A stretch of 5,102 nt of DNA from Bacteroidales bacterium (GCA_029934875.1 JAOZLK010000378.1:1-5102), one strand, 5' to 3'. Shown: positions 1 through 5,102, numbered from the stretch's first letter. Made by a program: numbers and translations. The notes: generated from the sequence alone by a model not told the origin.

Positions 1-478
1 TTACTGATAGACTATCATCAAAAGGTGAGTTATAATCAATTTGATATACGTCTTTATATGTGTGTCCCAATATCTCTAGGGTGTCCCCATTAGTATTTGC
101 AGTATTAATATGTGCATTATCAAAATTCTTATCAGAGTATTCTCTAATGACAGTGATTTCGCTGGGTGCAGCCAAAAATACGAAGTAGTCATTATTTTCA
201 CAGCTCCACATGTTAATCCGGTACTTAGCGGCATATAGCTGTATATAAGAATTGCATCTATCATGTAATTCATCAACCGCGCCAATATAATCCCTAGAAC
301 ATACTGGGTAAATTTCAAATTTATCTAGTTCAGGGCTATAAAAAACTATTGTATCGTGCTCATCCCAGTACCTAAGTGTTCCTTCTGGAGGATATACGTC
401 CTCATATTCAGGACAGCATGTAACCAAGACTAGTGCAAATACAAAGCCGCCAAGAATTATCCATATTTTATAGTTCAT
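1..478 (-). CDS. Putative exported lipoprotein, partial (3' end beyond left edge)
   Basis: An ATG at 478-476 opens a minus-strand frame that stays open through 159 codons to base 2, so the 3' end lies outside the window. Residues 1-20 form a hydrophobic signal (MNYKIWIILGG, then FVFALVLVT) followed by Cys21-Cys22 and the acidic stretch PEYED. This reads as a type II (lipoprotein) signal, although the residues before the cysteines (LVTCC) are not the textbook lipobox, so which Cys would be lipidated is unclear. The mature part has three more cysteines (60, 75, 93) and many aromatics. Near its visible end is GDTLEILGHTYKDVYQI; this 'G-x-TY-x-x-VY-x-I' pattern resembles strands seen in secreted Bacteroidota proteins, but I cannot name a family. 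It lies 94 bases downstream of the S74-domain gene on the same strand, possibly co-transcribed. No Shine-Dalgarno is visible. The function is unknown; surface attachment is inferred only from the leader. Confidence 0.72.
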   Translation of the reverse strand, partial: MNYKIWIILGGFVFALVLVTCCPEYEDVYPPEGTLRYWDEHDTIVFYSPELDKFEIYPVCSRDYIGAVDELHDRCNSYIQLYAAKYRINMWSCENNDYFVFLAAPSEITVIREYSDKNFDNAHINTANTNGDTLEILGHTYKDVYQIDYNSPFDDSLSV

Positions 479-572
479 AATTATATAATTTGCGTAAGTT
501 GAGAAAGAAATTTTAAGGCATTAGAAAACTGTGAATGTGGCTAAATTGCATAATTATCAATGTTATACTAGC

Positions 573-1652
573 CTACTTCAGTGTTTCTATCTTATCCATT
601 TTAATCAGCATTAATTCCAATTCATTAATTCGTGTTTCTTGCTCCTTAATAGCCTCCACCAGATATGGAATGAGTCCAATATAATTTACAGATAAGAGCC
701 CCTCTTCATCTTCGTATACTAAATCTGGTAGAATTTTCTGAAGTTCTTGTGCAGAGAATCCGGCATATGGAATATCGTCTTTATCTTCTTTGAATTTGTA
801 TGTTAATCCTTCCAATTTCTTCAGTTTCTCCATGGAGGATCCAGAATCTTTTATTTTTGATATATCCTTCTTTAGAGTTATATCTGAATTAAACCATTCC
901 CCTTTTATGTAGATTTCTTCATCAAATTTGTAGTAACTTCTATCAGTAAAAAAATAGATATATGAAGTAGGGCCACAATTGATATTGAACTCTCCTAGAT
1001 CGAACTCATATTTTATATCTGTAGTACCATAATAGCCATCAGTAACAGTCAAAGCCAGACCTTTCATTTCAATGGCGTCGGTAAATAAGTCATTGGTATA
1101 GACTTCCTTCCATCTATGAGGACCTCCCTGGTCAGGTGCCATTCCTAAACTATACGTATTGTCCGCAAATGGTACTAGGTTCGATTTTACTTTGCCCGAA
1201 ATCCCTAAAGTAAGATAAGAAGCATCTAATTGAGTAGCATAAAGATTTTGCCATTTATTATTTGAAGCCCCCAAATCATAAGGGTTGCCTGTATTTGGGA
1301 TTATATTACTGCTAATACTTCCATCAAATGTTACCGAAGTGCCAAAGGTTGTTGGATAATGGAGTTTTATCTTATCAGCACCAGGATCAACTGTTGAACC
1401 AATTGAAACACCACCATCACCGTGTATTATTATTTTGTTATCAAGGTTGACCGTTCCTTCTACATCAACTGACCCAATTATATCAACATCTCCATTTACA
1501 TCCAAAGGAATGTCAATTACTGTCTTTTCAAAGTTGGGATCGACATCTGAACCAATAGAAATTCCACCAGTATTATGAAGCTTAATTTGAGCATCCATTC
1601 TACCACCGTAAAGAATAATTGCGACTAATAAAAAGATAATCCGTGTTTTCAT
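573..1652 (-). CDS. Secreted tail-fiber-like protein with C-terminal peptidase S74 chaperone domain
   Basis: The 359-residue protein begins at the ATG at 1652-1650. Residues 1-22 are a Sec signal peptide ending in Asp-Ala-Gln, so export is expected. The N-terminal part is Gly/Asp/Val-rich and repetitive: GGISIGSDVDP (29-39) recurs as GGVSIGSTVDP (80-90). The pattern 'P..-N-Y-LG-W-Y' occurs at 119-138 and again at 161-185; this motif is typical of phage-like fibre shafts. Residues about 255-359 match the peptidase S74 (endosialidase-type intramolecular chaperone) domain: SDITLKKDI (256-264), YAGFSAQELQKILPDLV (296-312), LSVNYIGLIPYLVEAIKEQE (320-339), then a C-terminal helix likely to form a coiled coil. 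In the family, a Ser and a Lys five residues later drive self-cleavage before the Ser; here these are Ser256 and Lys261, with Thr259 where many members have Arg. The protein probably trimerises, folds a beta-rich fibre and releases its C-terminus. No phage genes or type IX sorting domain are visible, so a cell-surface fibre or adhesin role is inference. Confidence 0.88.
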   Translation of the reverse strand: MKTRIIFLLVAIILYGGRMDAQIKLHNTGGISIGSDVDPNFEKTVIDIPLDVNGDVDIIGSVDVEGTVNLDNKIIIHGDGGVSIGSTVDPGADKIKLHYPTTFGTSVTFDGSISSNIIPNTGNPYDLGASNNKWQNLYATQLDASYLTLGISGKVKSNLVPFADNTYSLGMAPDQGGPHRWKEVYTNDLFTDAIEMKGLALTVTDGYYGTTDIKYEFDLGEFNINCGPTSYIYFFTDRSYYKFDEEIYIKGEWFNSDITLKKDISKIKDSGSSMEKLKKLEGLTYKFKEDKDDIPYAGFSAQELQKILPDLVYEDEEGLLSVNYIGLIPYLVEAIKEQETRINELELMLIKMDKIETLK

Positions 1653-1768
1653 GAAAAAAGGGTTTTATTATGAATCGTATAAAATTATTTCAGAATGTAT
1701 TTGGAGTATGCAAGGAGGATTATAGATACGAAATGGTATTATATTACCTGAAAAGAATGAGGGTTTTT

Positions 1769-1880
1769 CAGTAGTAGAGAGTTGTGGGTGCCCTTGTTGA
1801 ATGTGTCAGTAGTAAAAATAGGGAACAGATATTCCTGAATCAATAGTTGTTAATAACAAGCATTTTGCTAAATACTACTG
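1769..1880. repeat. Three scattered copies of octamer CAGTAGTA
   Basis: CAGTAGTA occurs at 1769-1776 and 1807-1814 on the plus strand (both preceded by T, giving a shared 9-mer), and inverted as TACTACTG at 1873-1880. They lie upstream of the S74-domain gene and could be binding sites for a regulator. The motif is of low complexity (overlapping AGT units), so chance or strand slippage is a real alternative. Confidence 0.3.
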
Positions 1881-1895
1881 CTATGGAAATAATTC

Positions 1896-1934
1896 TCCTG
1901 TAAACCTCTTTGAGGTTTATTCCATAAAACAGGA
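1896..1934. repeat. Nested inverted repeat (8-bp perfect hairpin with outer arms)
   Basis: TAAACCTC (1901-1908) and GAGGTTTA (1912-1919) are a perfect 8-bp inverted repeat around a TTT loop. Outer arms TCCTG (1896-1900) and CAGGA (1930-1934) can pair around it, leaving an internal bulge. No run of T follows on either strand, and both flanking genes point away from it, so a working Rho-independent terminator for them is unlikely. It may be the leftover terminator of a lost gene, a protein-binding site, or a recombination end; it lies just before the VPS10 remnant. Confidence 0.6.
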
Positions 1935-1954
1935 AATCGTTACCCGAATTATGT

Positions 1955-2425
1955 ATGTTGCAGAACATGTTTGTCATTTTGTTATCCACAATAAGAGAAA
2001 AATACCTGGAAGAGGTTCAAAATTCGGTAAGCGCTTTCAGGAAGGTTAAAAGCCAGTTAACCGCTACATTGGAGCTTCTTAAAGAGGGCGATGGATCAAG
2101 TGAATTAATCAGGACGGGGGAAGAAGCGCTGACTTCCATAAATATGTGGGAGGAGAAATTAATCGAACCAGAAAGAAAAGTTTTCCAGGATGTGATTAAT
2201 TTCGAAAATCGTCTTATCTCGGAACTTAATATCTTACGAATGCGGGCCGATTCCTACGACCCCAGGATCAGCGAGGGAATCACCCTGAGAGTAAATGAAT
2301 TAAACGACACCTGGATGGAGCTGAGCCAGGAACAGGAAGAGATCATCAGTGGGCCTCTGGCCTCTTTCAATAAGCTCTACAAACAGGAAAAAATACCGGC
2401 TATTTTGATCCCGGAAATGAAATAA
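1955..2425 (+). pseudogene. C-terminal remnant of VPS10/sortilin-like 'glycosyl hydrolase' protein
   Basis: The 156-codon frame (open from 1928, first ATG at 1955) encodes a charged, helical segment. I recognise this as the C-terminal end of the large secreted VPS10/sortilin-like BNR-repeat proteins annotated as 'glycosyl hydrolase' in Bacteroidota. The most telling parts are ERKVFQDVINFENRL (73-87), which in full proteins follows a helical linker, and ASFNKLYKQEKIPAILIP (136-153), the usual final motif. Full members are several times longer (roughly 900-1100 residues) and have a signal peptide and beta-propeller repeats, all absent here. The region upstream is AT-rich and full of stops. The first 10 or so residues (MLQNMFVILL) look unlike the family and no ribosome-binding site is visible. 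The gene therefore appears to have lost its 5' part through a deletion, insertion or rearrangement near 1930-1990. A short expressed protein cannot be excluded because the frame is intact. The family match is from memory, not from a search. Confidence 0.68.
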
Positions 2426-2470
2426 GTTAAATTTTTATCATAAAATATTAACATTTCATGTAATTTTTAG

Positions 2471-2478
2471 TATGTTTG
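2471..2478 (+). promoter_or_regulatory. Predicted Bacteroidota -7 promoter box for the DgkA-like gene
   Basis: TATGTTTG is a perfect match to TAnnTTTG, the -7 element of Bacteroidota sigma-ABfr promoters, 22 bases before the ATG at 2501. Transcription would begin around 2482-2486, leaving a short leader. The -33 position (about 2447-2450) reads ATTA, a poor match to TTTG, so the promoter would be weak or helped by an activator. Confidence 0.5.
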
Positions 2479-2493
2479 GTCAAATTTATGACC
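2478..2493. promoter_or_regulatory. Operator-like dyad GGTCA-N6-TGACC over predicted transcription start
   Basis: GGTCA (2478-2482) and TGACC (2489-2493) form a perfect 5-bp inverted repeat with a six-base AT-only spacer. It shares one base with the -7 box and covers the expected transcription start of the DgkA-like gene. That position suits a repressor site; a small RNA hairpin at the 5' end is the alternative. No regulator gene is in the window. Confidence 0.35.
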
Positions 2494-2500
2494 GACAGCC

Positions 2501-2884
2501 ATGAATTACACACAAGCAGAATTAACACTTCAGTCCGCTCCCGCAAGGAGCCGGAAAACCGGATCTGCGTTTAGATCAATTCTACGACAGGATCCCAGCC
2601 TTGTACTCCAGTTACTTCTGACCTTGCCTGTGATTTTCGGGGGTGTACTCTTGCACCTGAATGCTGTTCAATGGATTCTTGTGGGTTTTGTAACCCTGCT
2701 CTATCTTGGCGCTTTTGTAATGCGCACGGCATCATTGCTCCAGATCAAACATGACACCTCTCTTTCAGCTTTCCATATAAGCAGGATAAAGGCCATGGGC
2801 AATGCAATCTTAACGGTCACAGCAGGAGCATCTCTGATTACCTACATGCTGGTTTTTGTTCCGATCGTCCTTACCCTGGTATAA
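2501..2884 (+). CDS. Small three-helix membrane protein, DgkA-like but without catalytic acids
   Basis: The 127-residue protein has a polar N-terminus (1-33) and three hydrophobic segments at about 34-53, 56-76 and 103-126, the layout of prokaryotic diacylglycerol/undecaprenol kinases (DgkA, about 120 residues). Local similarity to E. coli DgkA, recalled from memory, includes LRQD (28-31) against FRQE and SRIKAMGNAIL (94-104) against GRAKDMGSAAV, each next to a membrane helix. Ungapped alignment from the second motif places the family's key residues at non-acidic positions: E69 becomes Phe72, N72 Arg75, E76 Leu79, D80 Lys83 and D95 Ala98; Lys94 is kept as Lys97. If the alignment holds, this is a DgkA-fold pseudoenzyme rather than a lipid kinase. 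ATG 2501 is chosen because it follows the -7 box and gives the full helix set. It ends 15 bases from the end of the convergent methyltransferase gene. An unrelated small membrane protein is the alternative. Confidence 0.7.
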   Translation: MNYTQAELTLQSAPARSRKTGSAFRSILRQDPSLVLQLLLTLPVIFGGVLLHLNAVQWILVGFVTLLYLGAFVMRTASLLQIKHDTSLSAFHISRIKAMGNAILTVTAGASLITYMLVFVPIVLTLV

Positions 2885-2899
2885 AAAGCTCTTTGCCTC

Positions 2900-4738
2900 C
2901 TATTTCAATAGTTTTTCAGCCACTTGCACTGCAAGTGGATACCTTCCAAAGGGTGCACTTACCTGTATTCCATTAGCAAAAGAGAGGACCTTATCCACCA
3001 TAGATTGAGCAATCTCGATTCCCGCTTTCAGCTGATCCTCCTTATTATCAAACCTGGCCATATGGGCAATCACTGAATCGGGTACAAATACACCCGGAAC
3101 CTCGTTTTTCATAAACTCGGCATTCCTGAGACTGACCAGCGGCCATATACCCGCAATCATATAAAGGTCACCCAGGTCGGCCTTTTCCATAAAGACCTCC
3201 AGCGAATCAATATCAAAAACAGGTTGGGTAATGATGTATTCGGCCCCTGCTTCCTTCTTCAGCCCCAATCGCCTGATCTCATTTTCCAGGTTCACACTGT
3301 TGGGATCCACTCCGACACCGGTAAAAAAGGAGGTGGGTTCTCCAATGCGCTTCTCACCCACATCAATACCGTGGTTCAGGTTGTTGATCAGGTGAACCAG
3401 GCCTATGGCATCAATATCAAAAACTGCAGTGGCCTGTGGATAATCGCCAATCATAGGCGGATCGCCCGTTATGGCGAGGATGTTCCTTGCTCCCAAAACT
3501 GTTGCACCCAACAGATCGGACTGCATTCCCAGGAGGTTCCTGTCCCTGCAAGTATAGTGTATTACCGTTTCGATACCCACTTTTTGCTCAATCAAGACCG
3601 AAAGCGCCAGGCCGGTCATCCTTGCAGATGCCCTTGGTCCATCAGGAATATTGATTGCATCCACCCCACTCTCTTTCAGGAGGATGGCCCCTTCCAGCGA
3701 TTTCGTGGTATCGGTACTCCTGGGAGGAACCATCTCTACCAGTACCACCTGTTTACCAGAGGATATCTTCTTTGCAAAATCAGACTTCTCTGCCTGGGGA
3801 ACAGGTTCGGGCAGAGGCTCCTCACTCTGGGGCCTCACTCCAATGTTTATGGAGTGCTGAATGCGGGTTTGCTTCATGGCCAGGGCATTGGCCATCTTAG
3901 AGATATGTTCCGGGGTGGTTCCACAACAACCACCAAGCATTCTTACTCCCTTGTCAATAAATCGCTTGGTGTACACAGAAAAGTATTCAGGTGTACTGAG
4001 ATAGATCATCCGGCCATCGGTATACTGCGGACGGCCCGCATTAGGCATGATGCAGATGGGTTTATCCGACACTTCTATCATATGCTCCACAAAATCGAGC
4101 ATGGGCTTGGGCCCAACAGTACAGTTCAGGCCGATCACAGTAGCCTCGCTCTTGAGCAGGGTCCGTGTAATATCCTCCAGGTCCAGGCCGTACCTGGTTT
4201 TTCCATCCTCACCCACGGTCATCATGGCCACCACCGGCAGATCAGATATACTCCTGATGGCCTTTATGGCCTGTTCCATTTCCCGGATATCCTGGATCGT
4301 CTCTATGATAAAAAGATCAACACCTGCCTTGTTCAGGTATTCTGCCTGCTCCTGGTATGCTTCAAAGACCTGTTCAACAGAAATTTCTCCCCAGGGTTCA
4401 AGTTCCTCTCCAACAGGACCCAGGCTTCCTGCCACATAGGCGTTTTCGCCTGCAGCCTCCCTGGCCATTTCCACTCCCTTACGATTAATATCCTCGATCT
4501 GATCCTGAAGGTTGTGGGTTTTAAGCTTGAAGCGGTTGGCCCCATAGGTATTGGTTTCTATTACCTTGGAACCCGAACGGATATAATCTTCATGTATGGA
4601 CCTGATCAGATCGGGTCTGGACAAATTCAGCTCATCGTAGCACTTATCTATAAAAACACCTTTCTCGTAAATCAGAGATCCCATGGCGCCATCAAGCAGC
4701 ACCAGGTTCTCCTGGATATATTCATTAAATGGAATCAT
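2900..4738 (-). CDS. Bifunctional homocysteine S-methyltransferase / methylenetetrahydrofolate reductase
   Basis: The 612-residue cytoplasmic enzyme has the same length and layout as B. subtilis YitJ. Residues 1-290 are a homocysteine S-methyltransferase barrel: LDGAMGS (15-21), ETNTYGAN (61-68), GLNC (203-206), PNAGRPQ (232-238) and GGCCGT (269-274). Cys206, Cys271 and Cys272 are the three zinc ligands that activate the homocysteine thiol. A Pro/Glu-rich linker (about 290-320) leads to an FAD-dependent MetF-type barrel (about 322-612) with VEMVPPR (334-340; Glu335 is the likely catalytic acid), ITGDPP (423-428) and TQPVFD (504-509; Gln505). The C-terminal half makes 5-methyl-THF from 5,10-methylene-THF; the N-terminal half makes methionine from homocysteine. 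The folate-binding, cobalamin-binding and reactivation domains of MetH are absent, so the methyl donor of the N-terminal half is not settled by sequence. It starts 18 bases after the sulfatase stop, with no room for a SAM riboswitch in that gap. A -7 box ends four bases before the ATG. Confidence 0.95.
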   Translation of the reverse strand: MIPFNEYIQENLVLLDGAMGSLIYEKGVFIDKCYDELNLSRPDLIRSIHEDYIRSGSKVIETNTYGANRFKLKTHNLQDQIEDINRKGVEMAREAAGENAYVAGSLGPVGEELEPWGEISVEQVFEAYQEQAEYLNKAGVDLFIIETIQDIREMEQAIKAIRSISDLPVVAMMTVGEDGKTRYGLDLEDITRTLLKSEATVIGLNCTVGPKPMLDFVEHMIEVSDKPICIMPNAGRPQYTDGRMIYLSTPEYFSVYTKRFIDKGVRMLGGCCGTTPEHISKMANALAMKQTRIQHSINIGVRPQSEEPLPEPVPQAEKSDFAKKISSGKQVVLVEMVPPRSTDTTKSLEGAILLKESGVDAINIPDGPRASARMTGLALSVLIEQKVGIETVIHYTCRDRNLLGMQSDLLGATVLGARNILAITGDPPMIGDYPQATAVFDIDAIGLVHLINNLNHGIDVGEKRIGEPTSFFTGVGVDPNSVNLENEIRRLGLKKEAGAEYIITQPVFDIDSLEVFMEKADLGDLYMIAGIWPLVSLRNAEFMKNEVPGVFVPDSVIAHMARFDNKEDQLKAGIEIAQSMVDKVLSFANGIQVSAPFGRYPLAVQVAEKLLK

Positions 4739-4742
4739 GGCA

Positions 4743-4750
4743 CAAAAGTA
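4743..4750 (-). promoter_or_regulatory. Predicted -7 box giving a near-leaderless start for the methyltransferase/reductase gene
   Basis: Read on the minus strand, 4750-4743 is TACTTTTG, a perfect TAnnTTTG box. Only TGCC separates it from the ATG at 4738-4736, so transcription would start at or within a base or two of the start codon. The -33 region falls in the last codons of the sulfatase gene and shows no TTG, so the promoter may be weak, or the match may be chance in a short intergenic gap. Confidence 0.45.
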
Positions 4751-4756
4751 ATGTTT

Positions 4757-5102
4757 TTAGGACTGATTGGTTCCGGAAAGCAGGTATTCCATCCGCCTCT
4801 TCACCTGGGGATCCTCAGCTACTGCCGGAGCAAGTTTCAAGTGGCTCAGATCAAAATTATACCCGTTTTTGCTATCCCTCAACAACACCACTGAATTAAG
4901 GATCAGCAAGGCCTCAAGTGCATCATTGCTCTCCTCAAGTGCCTGCACCATTACAGGAGAAGGATTCTTCATCCCGGTCAAGCCAAGAAACTCAGCTGCA
5001 CGGGTCCTGACCAGCAAATTTTCATGCCGGCTCAGATTTATAGCAGCAGAGAAGAATTCGCCGGCCTGGCGTCCGAAACAGGAACAAACGATCAATCCCC
5101 AG
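4757..5102 (-). CDS. C-terminal end of a sulfatase (S1-type arylsulfatase family), partial
   Basis: A minus-strand frame runs from the right edge to a TAA at 4759-4757. The 114 visible residues begin WGLIVCSCFGRQAGEF, and no in-window ATG serves as a start, so the gene begins outside. The segment is helical and HEAT-like: a first repeat at the very start, then LLVRTRAAEFLGLTG, then a helix pair containing ALEALLILNSVVLL, then a polar tail. This pattern (W-G, Cys/Leu-rich helix, 'VR-x-x-AAE-LG', 'AL-x-LN') resembles the C-terminal helical tail after the catalytic domain of many Bacteroidota, Planctomycetota and Verrucomicrobiota sulfatases, which remove sulfate esters from glycans. The catalytic domain and the formylglycine motif (C/S-x-P-x-R) are outside the window, so activity cannot be judged. 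A plain HEAT-repeat protein is the main alternative. It may be co-transcribed with the bifunctional enzyme gene 18 bases downstream. Confidence 0.62.
   Translation of the reverse strand, partial: WGLIVCSCFGRQAGEFFSAAINLSRHENLLVRTRAAEFLGLTGMKNPSPVMVQALEESNDALEALLILNSVVLLRDSKNGYNFDLSHLKLAPAVAEDPQVKRRMEYLLSGTNQS

Larger units (their letters stand above)
1653..1954. other. AT-rich gene-free stretch between divergent S74 gene and VPS10 remnant
   Basis: This stretch of about 300 bases holds no credible gene: all six frames are broken by stops and the longest frames are under 40 codons. It lies upstream of the minus-strand S74 gene, so it should contain that gene's promoter, but I find no good match to the TTG/TAnnTTTG consensus. 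The nearest, TAATTTTA on the minus strand around 1684-1691, lacks the final G and is too far from a TTG. It contains a strong inverted repeat (1896-1934) and three copies of an octamer. Its low GC content matches the genes to its left, not those to its right, so it may belong to an acquired or rearranged segment. Confidence 0.6.

Noticed and set aside
76..318. An 80-codon minus-strand frame inside the left-edge gene
   Set aside because: It is another frame of the 478-to-edge lipoprotein gene, which has a signal sequence at its start and an uninterrupted 159-codon frame; the 80-residue product has no family features.
316..323. A TAAATTTG (-7-like) match on the minus strand
   Set aside because: It lies inside the lipoprotein coding region with no gene start downstream, so it is probably a chance match in AT-rich DNA.
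1684..1721. A possible promoter for the S74 gene: TTG and TAATTTTA on the minus strand
   Set aside because: The box lacks the final G of TAnnTTTG and the spacing to TTG is about 23 bases, longer than the usual 19-21.
1951..2049. A 32-codon plus-strand frame starting at ATG 1951
   Set aside because: It overlaps the VPS10-like remnant in a different frame, is very short and basic, and has no ribosome-binding or promoter support.
2885..2899. A bidirectional terminator between the convergent DgkA-like and methyltransferase/reductase genes
   Set aside because: Only 15 bases separate the stops, and the AAAAG/CTTT pairing is too short to form a stable hairpin with a T-run.
3651..4545. Four shorter frames on both strands within the methyltransferase/reductase gene
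   Set aside because: All overlap the clearly coding 612-residue gene in other frames and have no similarity to known proteins.
4739..4756. A SAM riboswitch upstream of the methionine-related gene
   Set aside because: The gap to the preceding gene is only 18 bases, too short for any known SAM riboswitch.
3224..4894. A 556-codon open frame on the plus strand
   Set aside because: It lies antisense to the well-conserved bifunctional enzyme and runs into the sulfatase end. Its translation is rich in His, Cys and Gly with no recognisable domain, which is what the reverse reading of a long coding gene yields.

Overview
The window looks like chromosomal DNA of a Bacteroidota bacterium, most likely an environmental Bacteroidales-type organism, although the exact lineage cannot be fixed from this stretch. 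Four things point that way: start codons lack a recognisable Shine-Dalgarno sequence, two start codons sit just downstream of perfect TAnnTTTG (-7) promoter boxes of the Bacteroidota type, a signal peptide ends in Asp-Ala-Gln, and the gene families present (secreted S74 'tail fiber domain' protein, VPS10/sortilin-like C-terminus, S1-type sulfatase) are common in that phylum.

The window divides into two parts. The left part (1 to about 1950) is AT-rich: 17 of 60 bases are G or C in both 541-600 and 1681-1740. It carries two minus-strand genes for exported proteins. One is a 359-residue secreted protein with a C-terminal peptidase S74 intramolecular chaperone domain (573-1652). Downstream of it is a putative lipoprotein that runs off the left edge (1-478). 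Next comes about 300 bases without a gene (1653-1954), holding a strong inverted repeat and short repeats. The right part (from about 1955 on) is richer in GC (32 of 60 in 4381-4440) and looks like the ordinary genome background. It starts with a plus-strand remnant containing only the C-terminal end of a VPS10/sortilin-like 'glycosyl hydrolase' protein (1955-2425). A small three-helix membrane protein resembling diacylglycerol kinase DgkA, but lacking its catalytic acids, follows (2501-2884). Facing it tail to tail is a minus-strand bifunctional homocysteine S-methyltransferase/methylenetetrahydrofolate reductase (2900-4738). The C-terminal end of a sulfatase gene lies 18 bases upstream of that (4757-5102).

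The best-understood gene is the bifunctional one-carbon/methionine enzyme. It reduces methylene-THF to methyl-THF in its C-terminal half and methylates homocysteine in its N-terminal half. The sulfatase may be co-transcribed with it, but a -7 box ending four bases before the ATG suggests its own, possibly leaderless, transcript. The most notable points are the truncated VPS10 gene exactly at the composition step (a likely rearrangement or insertion boundary), the apparently catalytically dead DgkA-like protein with an operator-like dyad at its promoter, and the unassigned lipoprotein. I saw no complete new defence, mobile or biosynthetic system.
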